Origin: Brachypterus glaber | Lineage: Eukaryota; Arthropoda; Insecta; Coleoptera; Kateretidae | Assembly (NCBI GenBank): GCA_958510825.1 | Contig: OY294047.1 | Coordinates: 54,047,365-54,111,364 of the forward strand | DNA: 64,000 bases | Direction of reading: 5' to 3' | Shown: positions 44,679 through 55,662 of the stretch, piece by piece | How the letters are laid out: the number at the start of each line of letters is the position of its first letter | Numbering within the stretch: the stretch's first letter is position 1 | Position numbers and translations under genes: made by a program | The notes under the pieces: model-generated | Database searches by the model: none | Told to the model about the DNA's origin: nothing | Seen by the model: only the letters and a program-made list of their open reading frames with translations

Positions 44679-45086
44679 AATGGCGATTTCTCCCGTTAGA
44701 TTAGACAGGGACAAAAGTTCTACCCAAAAAGGATAGAAGACATACATACACTCCCACTTCCACCCAACCAAACAAATTCTGTATTTGTTCTTTGTTGAAC
44801 AAATATTTACTTGGCCGGGTAAAAAGTGTAACTATATTATTTTTATTAAAGAAATTACTGGCGCCATCTAAATTTTAGTAGAATTATCTTATTCTACAGA
44901 TTCACATTAGCTATGTTCGTTCGTGCCGTTCAGTGCTACACTTTCCGGTCAACCAAATAAATACTGTATTTGTTGTATGAAAAACAAATACAGTATTTAT
45001 TTGGTTGGCTGGAAAGTGTAGCACAAATGAGATAGAGAAGGGTAGACGTCTTTTGTTTCATAATTCTAGTTATAGAGAGCTCCATT
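44679..45086 (-). mobile_element. Family A double-hairpin MITE, copy 2
   Basis: Reverse-orientation copy, from AATGGCGATTTCTCCCGTTA to ATAGAGAGCTCCATT; both hairpins are intact. 45087-45758 is AT-rich with repeat-like T/A runs and no gene. Confidence 0.85.
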
Positions 45087-45758
45087 GAGGCAAAATCAGC
45101 ATTTTTACAATAACTTTTGAAGGCTAGAGACAAACATTACGGTTTGAACTTTGCCGATCGCTGGTATAGAAATAGAGCTGAAATAACTTGTCTACAGGCA
45201 GACAGACATACGTACTATTTTACTTTCTCATAAAGTATTGTTATAGAAAAAAAAAACATTTTTTTTCCTAAAACTTCGAGAAAAATCAAAATAAGCAACA
45301 AAAAAAATGATGTCGATCTGTTTGTATCCACGATAACTTAAGGGGGGTTAAATTTTTGTTTTAGTCGTAATTTTTTTATTATTTACAACAGAAGAACAAT
45401 TTGAAAAACACATAAAAGGAAAAATAAAATTACACAAAACTTATTATAATTTTTTTTTCCAGCGCCCCCTCTCCCTAAATAATAATTAAAATAATTGGTG
45501 ATTAAATAATGAAACAAATTAACATAAATGTTTGACTTTTTAATCGAGTTAATAATTTTTAACAATAAACAACAATAAAATAATAATTATTATTATTATA
45601 ATTAAGATAAAGCGGCAGTGTTTCAAATCTGTATAACTTTCTCTACTTTAAATATTAAATATTTGTTTTAATAAAACATATATTCCATAATAAATAATAA
45701 AAAAAGTTACTTATTATTATGATAATATTTCCTACATGATGCTTCTTGAAATTTATTT

Positions 45759-45860
45759 AGGGTTATTTGTGATAAACACTCGGAAATGAAGCAAATAAAA
45801 ACTTTATTGCATGACATAATCATGCCAACGTTTCACCTAATATTTAGCCCTGAAGAAACC
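45759..45860. mobile_element. One-arm relative of the 14191 palindrome
   Basis: Carries GGGTTATTTGTGATAAACAC through CCAACGTTTCACCTAATATT and stops in the loop region (CCCTGAAGAAACC). The upstream flank CTACATGATGCTTCTTGAAA matches the 14380-14410 flank in reverse. The hammerhead-like strand is not complete here. Confidence 0.7.
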
Positions 45861-46340
45861 CAAATTATTATTATTATATAAAAGTTTATTTGTACTGAGT
45901 GATCAAAAAATAATACCTAAATACCATCGTAATTTCCACCCGTTTTACCATGTTGCGGATTATCGGTAATAGCAAATAAATAGCTTTACGCTTATGACTC
46001 TAGTATCAATTTCCTAATTTTTAATAGAGCTGTAATTCCTTTTTTCGCCGTTTCCACCTCTTTTCCCCGATTCCCTAAGGCGCTCTTCTTTTAAACTCTA
46101 TAGATAGATAGATAGATCTATCTGACCGTTTTATTTTTAATATTTTGCTATAGCATCAAATTTCAAAGGAATTTTTCCCATTTGCCTTCCATATTTTCTA
46201 ATGGACTGCCGCCTATTTAGATTAGATAAAGAGAGAAGTTCTACAGAAAGAGATAAAAGTATAATTATTATTGTTTTAAAATAAAATTATGCATATTTTA
46301 GGTGAAAATAACATTTATATTTTAAATCACATGAAGTTAA

Positions 46341-46605
46341 GATGGGAGGCATAGCGTAGTGGCTAGCGCGTATGTATAGCAAGTCTACTATCGTGAGTTC
46401 GATTCTCACTGGCGCCGATTTACCTTTTTCAGTTAATTAATAATTGAAATTTGGCGAAGGCGCTAAGTGAAACGGACACTCCCTAGAAACTGGTTCGAAA
46501 GTCAGTATAAGCCGGTGGTTCCCTCTACTACTAGCCCACACAAGTCCTGGACTTAGAGGATGCTTGATTAAGTAGAATAGTACGAGGTTAAACAAAAAAA
46601 AATAT
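46341..46605 (+). mobile_element. tRNA-derived SINE
   Basis: The tRNA-like head has an A-box-like TAGCGTAGTGG and a perfect T-arm: GTGAG, loop TTCGATT, CTCAC, with B-box-like AGTTCGATTCT. The acceptor ends (GGGAGGC and TGGCGCC) do not pair and no sound anticodon arm forms, so it is not a working tRNA. A ~180-bp unrelated body follows (GGACACTCCCTAGAAACTGG; AGCCGGTGGTTCCC), then an A-rich tail near 46594. This is the standard SINE layout. The tRNA of origin is not determined, and I see no clear target-site duplication. Confidence 0.65.
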
Positions 46606-46922
46606 ATATTTGTTTTTTTAAGTAAAAAAACTATTTTTTTTAAATTTTTATAACACAGCTATGTGTACGGTAGGTCTAACGTTTCCTAGGGAACGTATGA
46701 CCTACTCCTTAATTTGACAGTCATTGATAATACCCCGTTTTGTGTGAATATTTTGTACTTGTTTTTGTGTTTAATAAGCTGTTTTATGTATTCTTTAATA
46801 ATTTTGCATATCATGCACATTTTTTGTTGCACTGTGATAAAATCCAAATATAATATTTTTAGGGAATTTTCTTTTTGGGTTGGTATTGAAGCCCTAAATT
46901 TATGTTGCCTACGTATTGGACT

Positions 46923-47176
46923 CAACGAACTAATAACTCTTCTCTCTAGAATAGGCATATCATTTGTAAAAACTGACAAAAACGTAGCCAACATATACAT
47001 TTTTCTGTCTTACTCGCACAGCTTTGTTCTAACAGAGACAACAATAACAGTTACTGGTAATTGTTATTGTTCAGGCCTGAATATACCTAATATTTGTTTA
47101 CAAACAAACCGAGATGTTGGCGATACTTTATATTAACGGTATGCGTATTCTAGAGAGAAGAGTTGTTAGTTCGTTG
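46923..47176. mobile_element. hAT-type MITE, copy 2, 8-bp TSD
   Basis: 254 bp with ends CAACGAACTAATAACTCTTC and its complement, flanked by ATTGGACT at 46915-46922 and 47177-47184. Open frames crossing it run from unique sequence into the MITE on both strands and are not genes. 47185-47662 has no feature I can support. Confidence 0.85.
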
Positions 47177-47662
47177 ATTGGACTGCTGTCCATTAATCTT
47201 TTATTTTTATTTTTTTACACTATGTGTAAAAAGTTTTTACCATAAAAAACCTTCACTTTTTAATACGACTAGGTATAGAAAAAATGCATTCAATATAAAT
47301 CTGTACCGGTGTATTAGACATGACCAAATAGAGAACCGTCAATGGCAACTGGTGCACATAAAAATCACAGATGGCCTCTTGTATATCATTTAGTGTTGCG
47401 AAACAAGGAAAACGGTGCCAGAAGGTTACTGGGCATTTTATTTCTTGTATTACTGCTGCTCGAAAGAAAAATGACGCATATCTATTATGGCTCAGTACGA
47501 GGGGTGAACCGCTGAGGAATTCAGGTGTACAAATTGGAGGAAATCTAAGGAAATCTCATCCTTACGAAACGTGGGAACTTTTTTAGGTGATTTTCAATAT
47601 TTTTTGAGGTAATCTTGAGGAAAATTGATGTAATCTTGAAGGCAATCTCGAGGAAATCTTAA

Positions 47663-48537
47663 TAGTCAGAGAGCTGGTGACCATTTTTATTTCATTATTT
47701 GCTCCCGGCTATATTTTATATGTGTCTTAAAGTACATTCAGATTAAGCTATTTTCAAATTGCTAGACTCCGGATCCGGTTCCTTTGGGTGGTAGAAGCTC
47801 CAAAAGCTATGTCTATGCCTTTGCATTATGTAATAATTACTTTTTTAAAGAAATGAGAATTTATAAAATGACATTTTGATTAAGTGAAAATTATTTAGAG
47901 TTTTTAGTGTTGATAAAGTTTTTAAAGAATATTTTTAACCTTTAGCCTACTAAATAATTGTGTAAAACTGTGAAAATAGACTAATCTAAATGTAATAATA
48001 ATTATTTATGGTACTAGTGGGTAAAGTAAGATATTGCCCGTGAGAAAATTAACCAAACCTAGCGAGGCGTCAGACAAGCAGGTTAATTTTCGAGAGGGCA
48101 ATATCGGTTTACCCATGAGTGCCATACAAGGTTTTATCCAATAAATAGCTTAGAAATTCATATTTTTATCAAAAATTTTAATGACATTTACAAGAAAATA
48201 ATTTGACAAGTGACAGTAGCTTGAATAAATAATTATCCACTCAATACAGTAAAAGCCCCGCGGGGGTTATTATTGAGTTTATCTATTTAAAATAAAGCTG
48301 GTAATTGTCTTATTATCTGTATGTATTGGATAAATGTAATTTGTTTGACTCGGTAAGTTAAATATATATTTTTCGGGGACCACATTTCACCACCTTTTCG
48401 AGGCTTCTAGCATCCAAAGGAACCCGATCCAGGACCTGGCAATTTGGAAATAGCCTAATTTGAATGTACTTTAAGACATAAAAAAATACAGTTGGGAGCA
48501 GATAATTAAATAAAAATGGTCACCAGCTTTTAGACTA
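47663..48537. mobile_element. Inverted-repeat element hosting family B copy 6
   Basis: Ends TAGTCAGAGAGCTGGTGACC and GGTCACCAGCTTTTAGACTA. Arms continue through ATTTTTATTTCATTATTTGC, TCTTAAAGTACATTCAGATT and GGATCCGGTTCCTTTGG on the left with matching complements on the right. The centre is occupied by 47998-48334. Confidence 0.75.
47998..48334 (-). mobile_element. Family B element, copy 6, nested
   Basis: Reverse orientation with an intact terminal hairpin; a small deletion replaces the GAGTGGGTAAAA segment (GACAGTAGCTTGAATAAATA). Confidence 0.85.
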
Positions 48538-48542
48538 TAAGG

Positions 48543-48591
48543 GAATAGAATAGAATAGAATAGAATAGAATAGAATAGAATAGAATAGAAT
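48543..48591. repeat. (AGAAT)n microsatellite
   Basis: About nine to ten uninterrupted pentamers. Confidence 0.95.
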
Positions 48592-50021
48592 ATTTACTCA
48601 ATTTGTTTACAATAATGTAGGGTTGTTTAAACAATAAATTGTTACACGATACACAGTGTATAATACAGAGACGTCAAAAATTTTTTTGATAATACAAATA
48701 CAATAAAATTACAATTAATCATTAAAATTCAGTCATTTAAAAGTTCATTAAGGGAATAATAGGATTTGTTTATTAAGAAAAAATTTAATTTTCTTTTAAA
48801 TAATTTTTTGCTGTATATTATTTTATCTATTTGAAAACACAAAAGTACTCGTTACGAAATAGTACTATATATTTATTGAGATAAAGCTCGCAGGAAAAAA
48901 ATAAAAATCCAACAAACTTCCTGAATTTTCTAGGTAATTCAGATTTTCCAGACTAGAGTAGCTATATCCTGCACAGAAAAAAAACAAAAAGTCGCATTTT
49001 AAGCATTAAAACTGACATCTATTAATCGAGGTAAAACCACTCTGCCTAGAATTAACATTCCACCGTCTCCTATTTGGTTGACTGACAACCATGGTCAACG
49101 CCATGGCCAAATCCAATAGAAACTGATTAAACTCCTCGCAGTCTAACAGTTTAGGGAGAAATTTTAAAAAGTTCATATAAAGAGATTAACCCTTTCGGGA
49201 CCACCGCCGTTTATATACGTCACAAATTAAATTAGTCCCCAAGACCACTGGCGTATATATTTATTTATACGTCACTGGTCTTGGGGACCAATTTAAGCAT
49301 GTTTTTCAACAGGAAGTCTATATTTAGGACCACGAAGTTTTCAATGCCTTCGCCATTTTTTTTTAAATGTATTTTATTTTGTAGAGCTGTGTTATTAATG
49401 AATCTTGAAGAATTTTTCGAATGTTGAAATCAATCAAAATAGATAAGTAAAATAATCTAGAATCCTGATAGAAAAAAGTATATTTATAAAACGGTTTTAC
49501 GGAGAAACTAAGGACGAATTTCAAGGATTCTACGGTATGCGGAAATGCAATAAAGTGGCTACAGTAGCAGTCATAAAATTAGAAATATCATCCAAAAATA
49601 TTCTTAATTTCTTAAAGAGAAAATTTAAATGACAAGCCGACTTGCCCCAAAACCCAACTACAAAAAATGCGCGATGAAGACAATAAATAAGCCGAAACGT
49701 GGATGATTCAAATTCTATTTTTAAATTGAACATGGATTGGGTGATAGCGAATTCGCTAGGGTAGGATGAAGAACTGACTCCAAAAGGTCTTGCGACTTAA
49801 CCAAATTCGTAGAGTCAAAAATTTTGCGATATATAGGTCAATATGACTGCATTTCTAAACCTTAGGGAAATAATTAACTTAAGTTTCCTTATTACAAAGT
49901 TTTGATAAAAACCGGTTGAAATACACGCATCAAAACACACGAAATGTCATGAATTTTCATATGGAAATTCCAAAAACCGCATGAAATTATCATCAGAAAT
50001 TTAAAATTTACAAAATCCATG
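48592..50021. other. Gene-free tract with a piggyBac-like end
   Basis: At 49186 TTAACCCTTTCGGGACCACC resembles piggyBac-type left ends. It is followed by a strong hairpin (TCCCCAAGACCACTGGCGTA / TACGTCACTGGTCTTGGGGA, 49235-49293). No matching right end was found. The rest is AT-rich and unclassified. Confidence 0.4.
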
Positions 50022-50609
50022 TAAGGGAAAGATGCCTAATTTCGGATAGTTTCTTAATTTCGCATAGTAGTGTATTTAAGATACTATCTGCAAAGGTTAA
50101 CAGAAACATACTTTTGTGTGAAGCCAAAAGTCAAACTAAATCCGTCCGTAATATGATAACGGTAGGGCTTCTCCCCGTTAAATGGCGGCACAAATCGTTT
50201 AAATTGCAAATGGCAGTTTTGGTTTGGATAACGAACCATTAATTATAATTATTATAGTGATACAACAAACTAAGATACACAATTCTGAAATAGAGAAAAT
50301 TACTAAGATACTAAGACTAAATGTCAAGGAATAATAAGAATCCAGATGTTTTAACTTTAAACTTGGTTTAAATTGACAGTCAACTTAAACTCAGTTTAGT
50401 CGAGATAATCCCAGTTCAAGAGTTGGTGTAAGTGGCCCTTAAATGCACAAAAATGTGCCAAGTTTCTTTAAATGTGCTTTCATAATAAATCATGGTTCGT
50501 TATAATAAGTTGTGTGTCGATATATAAAAAAAATATCAAAAAGTAACACCGTCTGTTAAATATTGAATACATTGTAAATGATATACGAAAATAGGCGACT
50601 TTCCTCTAT
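50022..50609 (-). mobile_element. Family E MITE, copy 2, with nested MITE
   Basis: Reverse-strand relative of 15550-16456. Ends TAAGGGAAAGATGCCTAATT and ATAGGCGACTTTCCTCTAT. Shared blocks include ATACTATCTGCAAAGGTTAA and TCAATATTTAACAG read in reverse. It contains the insertion at 50345-50440. Confidence 0.8.
50345..50440. mobile_element. GGGCCACTTGCAC-type MITE fragment
   Basis: GATGTTTTAACTTTAAACTT through CGAGATAATCCCAGTTCAAG and GTTGGTGTAAGTGGCCCTT match 8921-9053. The extreme left TIR is missing. Confidence 0.7.
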
Positions 50610-52075
50610 TCTTATGAAAAAACATATGTATTTTTTCTAGACTTATTCTTAAACTTACCTTAACTTTAATGTGTTCATTTACACATTTGTTCAACAGTGA
50701 CAGAGGTCCCTGCATTTCTTGCATCCTCGTAAAGACATTTCTTCGTACCTTTTTCTTTTCATTTTGTACTGGTACTGCAACAAAAATATTAATAAGGACA
50801 GGACTTTTTTAATTTTAATCAAAATTATGACAATTTTAATTAAACATCCTACAAAAGCAAATGTTTTAAAAACTGGCACAAAACTAACAAACTGTTGGAT
50901 TGAAAATTTGAAAATATTTACCAAGAATTTAATCATGAACTTCTAGTGAATGTAATTATGCATTACTCATTACCTAATAATACATATAACGTAATGTAAT
51001 AATAATATTACATTTGTATTTACATAAATACATGAATTTACTATTATTTATAGATACGCTTATCAGTGGTCAATACATTAATCGATAGTTTAGAATACTT
51101 TCCTTCTTTTAACTGTAGGATATTATTAATAGAAAGAAAATGAAAAGCATAAATAAAAATGTTAAGCTAGATTTACTTTGCGCGATATTTCTGCAAAATT
51201 TGGCAATTCAATATGAAGTAGAAGTAAATAAAACAATCGCGCACGCGGCAGCTGGCGTGGCGTGCAATGAATTGCAATGGACCGTTATATAGAAATATTG
51301 TCACATTGTTGTCACGTGCGTTTGTTTACACTTACTTCATTTTGAAGAACGGTTGCTAAAATGTGTAGACTCAAATTCACATTATTTTAACTTTAAATAA
51401 TGTGAATTTGAATACGAAGTAAGTATACCTCGTATAATTAAAATAAAATAAATAATTTTCAATGTTTACCTACATTGAAAATTATTTATTTCAAGTTTAT
51501 TACATTGCACTTTCTAAGGTAATGATCGCACTTGTTAATCATAAGCAACATAACCTTTAATTTTTTATGTAATTATAATCATTCTTTTAACTGTCAAAAT
51601 CACGGCCAACTTGTATAAGCCTGTTTTATTTAAAATAATATCGCTACCCTTGGAGTGATACAAGGTTCGGTTATGAGGCCTTTCTGAGGGGAAAAATCTA
51701 TAGGTGATTTTAATATAAAGTGTTTCTTTATTTGATTTTATTTAATTAATTATCGGAATACATGTTTATGTTTGTTTACCCGAATTAAACGTTAATTATA
51801 CGTATAATAAACGTTTAATAAGCAGACATTTTAACAAAAAATTAACCTTTCTGTTAACTGGAAAACAAGGAAAATTATTTTGTTAGTATACATTTTTTAT
51901 ATGCAAAACAATTTTGTCCTACGTTAGGGACATCTGTTTGCTTTCCCAGGAAACTTACAGCCACGATAACTCGAGAACGCCTTGAGTTGAAAACTTTAAA
52001 ATTGGACTATAGTTTCCTTACCCAAAGTTCTTGATTGGAATCATTAAAAATCTTAGGGGGGATTCATTCTACACA
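50610..52075. other. Gene-free tract
   Basis: Small hairpins at 51371-51412 (CAAATTCACATTATTT) and 51459-51497 (TTTTCAATGTTTACCTACAT). A slightly GC-richer patch lies at 51235-51330. No gene. Confidence 0.4.
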
Positions 52076-52083
52076 AAGTACTT

Positions 52084-52226
52084 CAGAGCCGTAACTAGGG
52101 GGGCAGGTTTTGGTTGAAACCGTCACGGACAAAGCTTTTTTCTTGGGGGTGCCACCCTGGGGGCTTAGCCCCCCTAGATTTTTTTCTGGTTACGGCCCTG
52201 AAGTCCTTTTCCTGGTTACGGCCCTG
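52084..52226. mobile_element. hAT-type MITE, 143 bp, 8-bp TSD
   Basis: Ends CAGAGCCGTAACTAGG and CCTGGTTACGGCCCTG are flanked by AAGTACTT at 52076-52083 and 52227-52234. The right end is tandemly duplicated (CTGGTTACGGCCCTGAAGT at 52187 and 52212). No coding content. Confidence 0.8.
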
Positions 52227-52234
52227 AAGTACTT

Positions 52235-53022
52235 AAACATTAGCCTTTTTTTAAACTACGTAGAGCATAGGCTGCGTCACTTCTTGCTCTTAATGTGCTT
52301 GGGGGTGGGGTAAGGGGGTTAAACGGGGTAAAAACTTGGTAGCATGAAATATTATTGTAAATGGCTTGATTATTATTTTAAGTAAATCCTTTTTATCCTT
52401 TTCTTACGACTGCAAATTACCATAATCAAGTAGCCTAATGCGGTAGATCCTAAAATGATTATCTCATATAAATTTTATTAAAAAAACGCTTTAGTTGCCC
52501 AAGGTTAATGTTGTTTTTTATCTCATTCAAATACTTATTTTATTTCGCGGACAGTTATGCAACAAAGAACTAAAATAGAGACACGGAAGAAGAAAACAAA
52601 TGAAAGAATAAAAATATGAGTATTTTACCGTAATGAGCTAAAGCAAAAATAAATAATTTTACCCCATTTGATTCCCTTACCCCACCGTGATTTTTACAAA
52701 AAGCAAGTCTTTAGCTAGAAGCATTCTCCAGGGTATCTATTCGAGAGAACGTGAACAATTTTCGTAGGAAGGGAACTGATCACATCATATCAAACTTCCC
52801 CAAAGTTAAAAAATGCTATTCTTGAAGAGCAGGGAGCGTGATGGGATCTCTGCAGCCGGCTGCAGCGTTGCCAATAATTTTAGCTGATTTTAACCAATCA
52901 GATTATGCGACACGAGTTTGCGTGCGCAGGCTGTCATTATTTTCATTATTTGTAAACAAGTTGCTGGGGTTTAAATATTGTTTTAATTAATATATAGAAG
53001 TATAATATATTATTAGTAAGAA
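52235..53022. other. Gene-free tract
   Basis: 52300-52340 and 52660-52760 carry repeat-G-like GGGGTAAGGGGG and AAGTCTTTAGCTAGAAGC. 52840-52960 is GC-richer (CTGCAGCCGGCTGCAGCG; GAGTTTGCGTGCGCAGG) and may be the left subterminal part of the element described next. Confidence 0.4.
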
Positions 53023-53166
53023 ATGACTGAAAATAAAACCAGAAAAAGATCTGCGCCAACTAGCAGTCAGCAAAAAAAAATCCTTCTAAATTTTCACCAT
53101 TTGGTCTTCCGCATCTTGCAGATCTCCCAAAAGGGCAACAGCCCCCACAATTTCCAAATCATCCAT
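53023..53166. pseudogene. Fused N-termini of two transposon ORFs (PIF/Harbinger-like?)
   Basis: On the plus strand from 53023 an ORF starts MTENKTRKRSAPTSSQQKK, then ILLNF. The basic Lys-Arg-Ser stretch and Ser-x-Gln-Gln-Lys pattern resemble starts of Myb/SANT-like proteins. On the minus strand from 53166 a second ORF starts MDDLEIVGAVALLGDLQDAE and reads 26 codons before a TAG at 53086-53088, resembling acidic N-termini of Harbinger transposases. Two inward-facing starts meeting with nothing between them fit an internal deletion of a two-ORF PIF/Harbinger element. Family recognition is tentative and element ends were not found. Confidence 0.4.
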
Positions 53167-53238
53167 CGTTATATTATTATTATCATAATATGTATAATAA
53201 AATATAAATATAAAAAATCTTTTATTAATTACGATTAA

Positions 53239-53744
53239 CTATTATAAAACAAAACGGTATACAAATTAACAACACAAAACCAAAGCAAAAATAGGGTTAT
53301 GTTCGAATGCGCGCGACTAACTTATATGTCAAAATTTCCGTGAAAGACCGCTTCTCACGATCCCGAGTAGTAGAAGTAAAGTTCCTCAATTTTCGTGCGA
53401 AGTGAAGTTCAAGAATAAGTAGTTTTGCGTTTCGAGAGAAAGAATATGCAACCCACAGTACCTCGAGCCCGAGAATACATACCCAGTTGTCGCAGTCAAA
53501 AGTTTTCCTAAACTGACGATTTTTTTCGCGAAAAGCAACTAGATATTTATTCTGGAATACTATTCGTCCATAAAAATTAAAAAGAAAAATATGAAAAAGG
53601 GATGTAAACCGCATTTGTTTACTATCTTCGTTCAAAAAATGCCCCCCTCCATCGAAGTCGAGCTATTTTAACTTTAAAATAACGAAGAAAAAAACATGAA
53701 GTCTTCTGGCAACATACTTTCTTCATAATTTTTGGTAATTTTTA
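53239..53744. other. Unclassified, less AT-rich
   Basis: CpG-containing stretches (ATGCGCGCGACTAAC, CTCACGATCCCGAGTAG, CCTCGAGCCCGAG) stand out from the background. The 112-residue minus-strand frame here has no features I recognise. Confidence 0.3.
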
Positions 53745-53905
53745 TGAACTTATGTGCTACATAGAGAAATGCTTTAAGGCATATCAACATAGTACATAAG
53801 TATACGGTACTGTGATTGGCTTACAAGATACATGGCACATCAAGCCAATCACGGCATCGCATTCTTATGTACTATGTTATTATGCAAGCCTGTGGATATG
53901 CCCTT
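53745..53905. mobile_element. Inverted-repeat MITE
   Basis: AAGGCATATC, AACATAGTACATAAG and GTGATTGGCTT on the left match AAGCCAATCAC, CTTATGTACTATGTT and GATATGCC on the right. Confidence 0.65.
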
Positions 53906-54221
53906 ACCCATTTTTTTTTTTGCTAAAAGGGCTTATAAAAAAGATCCGTATGTAGCATTAGGGTGGACCTTATATTTTTTTATTATCTTAAAATGTTCAT
54001 TTAGGTGTAACTAGAAATTAAACGGTAAACAATTCAAAACAAACGGATTTTCGGCACAGGTTAGAATCTTTTGATCATTTTGAAACTTGGCACATAACTT
54101 TATATGCTCAAACGGAAAAAAATAGGATTTCAAACCCTTTTATTTTTTTTTATACAAAAATTACAGACAATTTTCAACGATTTTTTACGATTTATAGGAA
54201 TTTTACGAATTTTAGCGTCCC

Positions 54222-54635
54222 AATGGAGCTCTCTACAACTAGAATTATGAAACAAAAGACGTCTACCCTATCTCTGTTTCATTTGTGCTACACTTTCCAG
54301 CCAACCAAATAAATACTGTATTTGTTTTTCATACAACAAATACAGTATTTATTTGGTTGGCCAGAAAGTGTAGCAGTGAGCGGCACGAACGAACATAGCT
54401 AATGTGAATCTGTAGAATAAGATAATTCTACTAAAATTTAGATGGCGCCAGTAATTTCTTTAATTAAAATAATATAGTTACACTTTTCGCCCGGCCAAGT
54501 AATTATTGTATTTGTTCAACAAAGAACAAATACAAAATTTGTTTGGTTGGGTGGAAGTGGGAGTGTATGTATGTCTTCTATCCTTTTTGGGTAGAACTTT
54601 TGTCCCTGTCTAATCTAACGGGAGAAATCTCCATT
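54222..54635 (+). mobile_element. Family A double-hairpin MITE, copy 3, nested
   Basis: 414 bp, the same length and orientation as copy 1 and nearly identical to it, from AATGGAGCTC to ATCTCCATT. Both hairpins are intact. Confidence 0.9.
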
Positions 54636-54704
54636 AGGACTTTCATATTTTAAGAAATTTCTAGTTCCACCTAAATGAATATTTTAAGATATTAAAAAAA
54701 TATA

Positions 54705-54766
54705 CCCAGCAAAACTTTACCGACGGGCCATCACTCGGCGATCACACGGGTTGTTGTTTTGCTGGG
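54705..54766. mobile_element. 62-bp TA-flanked micro-MITE
   Basis: TIRs CCCAGCAAAAC and GTTTTGCTGGG are flanked by TA at 54703-54704 and 54767-54768. Removing the element and one TA restores CCTTATATTTTTTT, exactly the sequence of the opposite arm at 53968-53981. The duplication is therefore confirmed by a paralogous empty site within the same palindrome. Confidence 0.85.
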
Positions 54767-55038
54767 TAAGGTCCACCCTAATGTATCATAAATAAAATAA
54801 AATAAATCTATTGTTTAGTTACTTTTTGCATAACATCCTAATTTATTATATTGCTAATAACAATAATAAATAGGATTTTACTATGCTGGCCTTACTACAC
54901 CACTTCAACGTCATATTTTCAACAAAAAAATTGTATAATTAATTATTTGGTTACATTCCAAGGCCACCTAAATCTTTGTATTTTTTGTTTGTCAAATTCG
55001 CGGTATCTTACAATGCCAAGCGCGTGTAGGAGTACACA

Positions 55039-55239
55039 GNNNNNNNNNNNNNNNNNNNNNNNNNNNNNNNNNNNNNNNNNNNNNNNNNNNNNNNNNNNNN
55101 NNNNNNNNNNNNNNNNNNNNNNNNNNNNNNNNNNNNNNNNNNNNNNNNNNNNNNNNNNNNNNNNNNNNNNNNNNNNNNNNNNNNNNNNNNNNNNNNNNNN
55201 NNNNNNNNNNNNNNNNNNNNNNNNNNNNNNNNNNNNNNN
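55039..55239. other. Assembly gap (N)
   Basis: About 200 N. The open frame that appears to span it is an artefact of reading through N. Confidence 0.99.
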
Positions 55240-55337
55240 AATGAATTTTTCTCGAAAACGGTTAATCCTACAGTATTACAACAAGAGTAGCTTTTTTATG
55301 TATTTTGACCTGAGAAATCATATTTTAAAAATAAAAT

Positions 55338-55662
55338 TGCAAAAAAGTTACACAGAAAAAAGTTTGGGACAAAAAACTGATAAGCCCCCCCGTTTCGCAC
55401 ACCCCTGGTTGAAATAAGTACATGAAAATAACACATAAAAACGGGCCTTGGTAGGATTAGTTGATGTGCAAAACCTCGTTGATATATCTCAAAGGGTTCC
55501 TGAGTTATTAAATAAAAACCGATTTTTTTAGCCACTTTTAAAGGGGCGTAGCTCCCATATGACGCATTTTTAGACATATGTTTATAGGAACTTTTTGTCA
55601 TATTTTATGATGTAGAATCATCTGTTAAAATTTCCTACGCTATTTCAAATACACCGTGTATG
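55338..55662. mobile_element. Family C element, copy 3
   Basis: From TGCAAAAAAGTTACACAG through CGTTTCGCACACCCCTGG, CAAAACCTCGTTGATATATC, GGTTCCTGAGTTATTAAAT and GACATATGTTTATAGGAAC to TTTCAAATACACCGTGTATG. It probably extends left into the gap. Confidence 0.75.

Larger units (their letters stand above)
53957..54782. mobile_element. Palindromic element carrying two insertions
   Basis: Ends ATTAGGGTGGACCTTA and TAAGGTCCACCCTAAT. Arms extend ~75 bp through ATCTTAAAATGTTCATTTAG and AACTAGAAATT. The interior holds family A copy 3 and the right arm holds a 62-bp element. The left arm preserves the uninterrupted sequence of the latter's target. Confidence 0.8.

Noticed and set aside
45759..45860. 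Third hammerhead-like site of the 14256 type
   Set aside because: The strand with GAAACGTT lacks CTGAAGA; the box occurs only on the opposite strand.
46341..46418. Second tRNA gene
   Set aside because: The T-arm is perfect but acceptor strands do not pair and no anticodon arm forms; with its body and A-rich tail it fits a SINE.
46686..47136. Overlapping 104- and 140-residue frames on opposite strands
   Set aside because: Both run from unique AT-rich sequence into the hAT MITE at 46923-47176 and have no protein-like motifs.
54851..55417. 188-residue plus-strand frame
   Set aside because: It exists only because N bases are read as open; the two sides are unrelated AT-rich and family C sequence.
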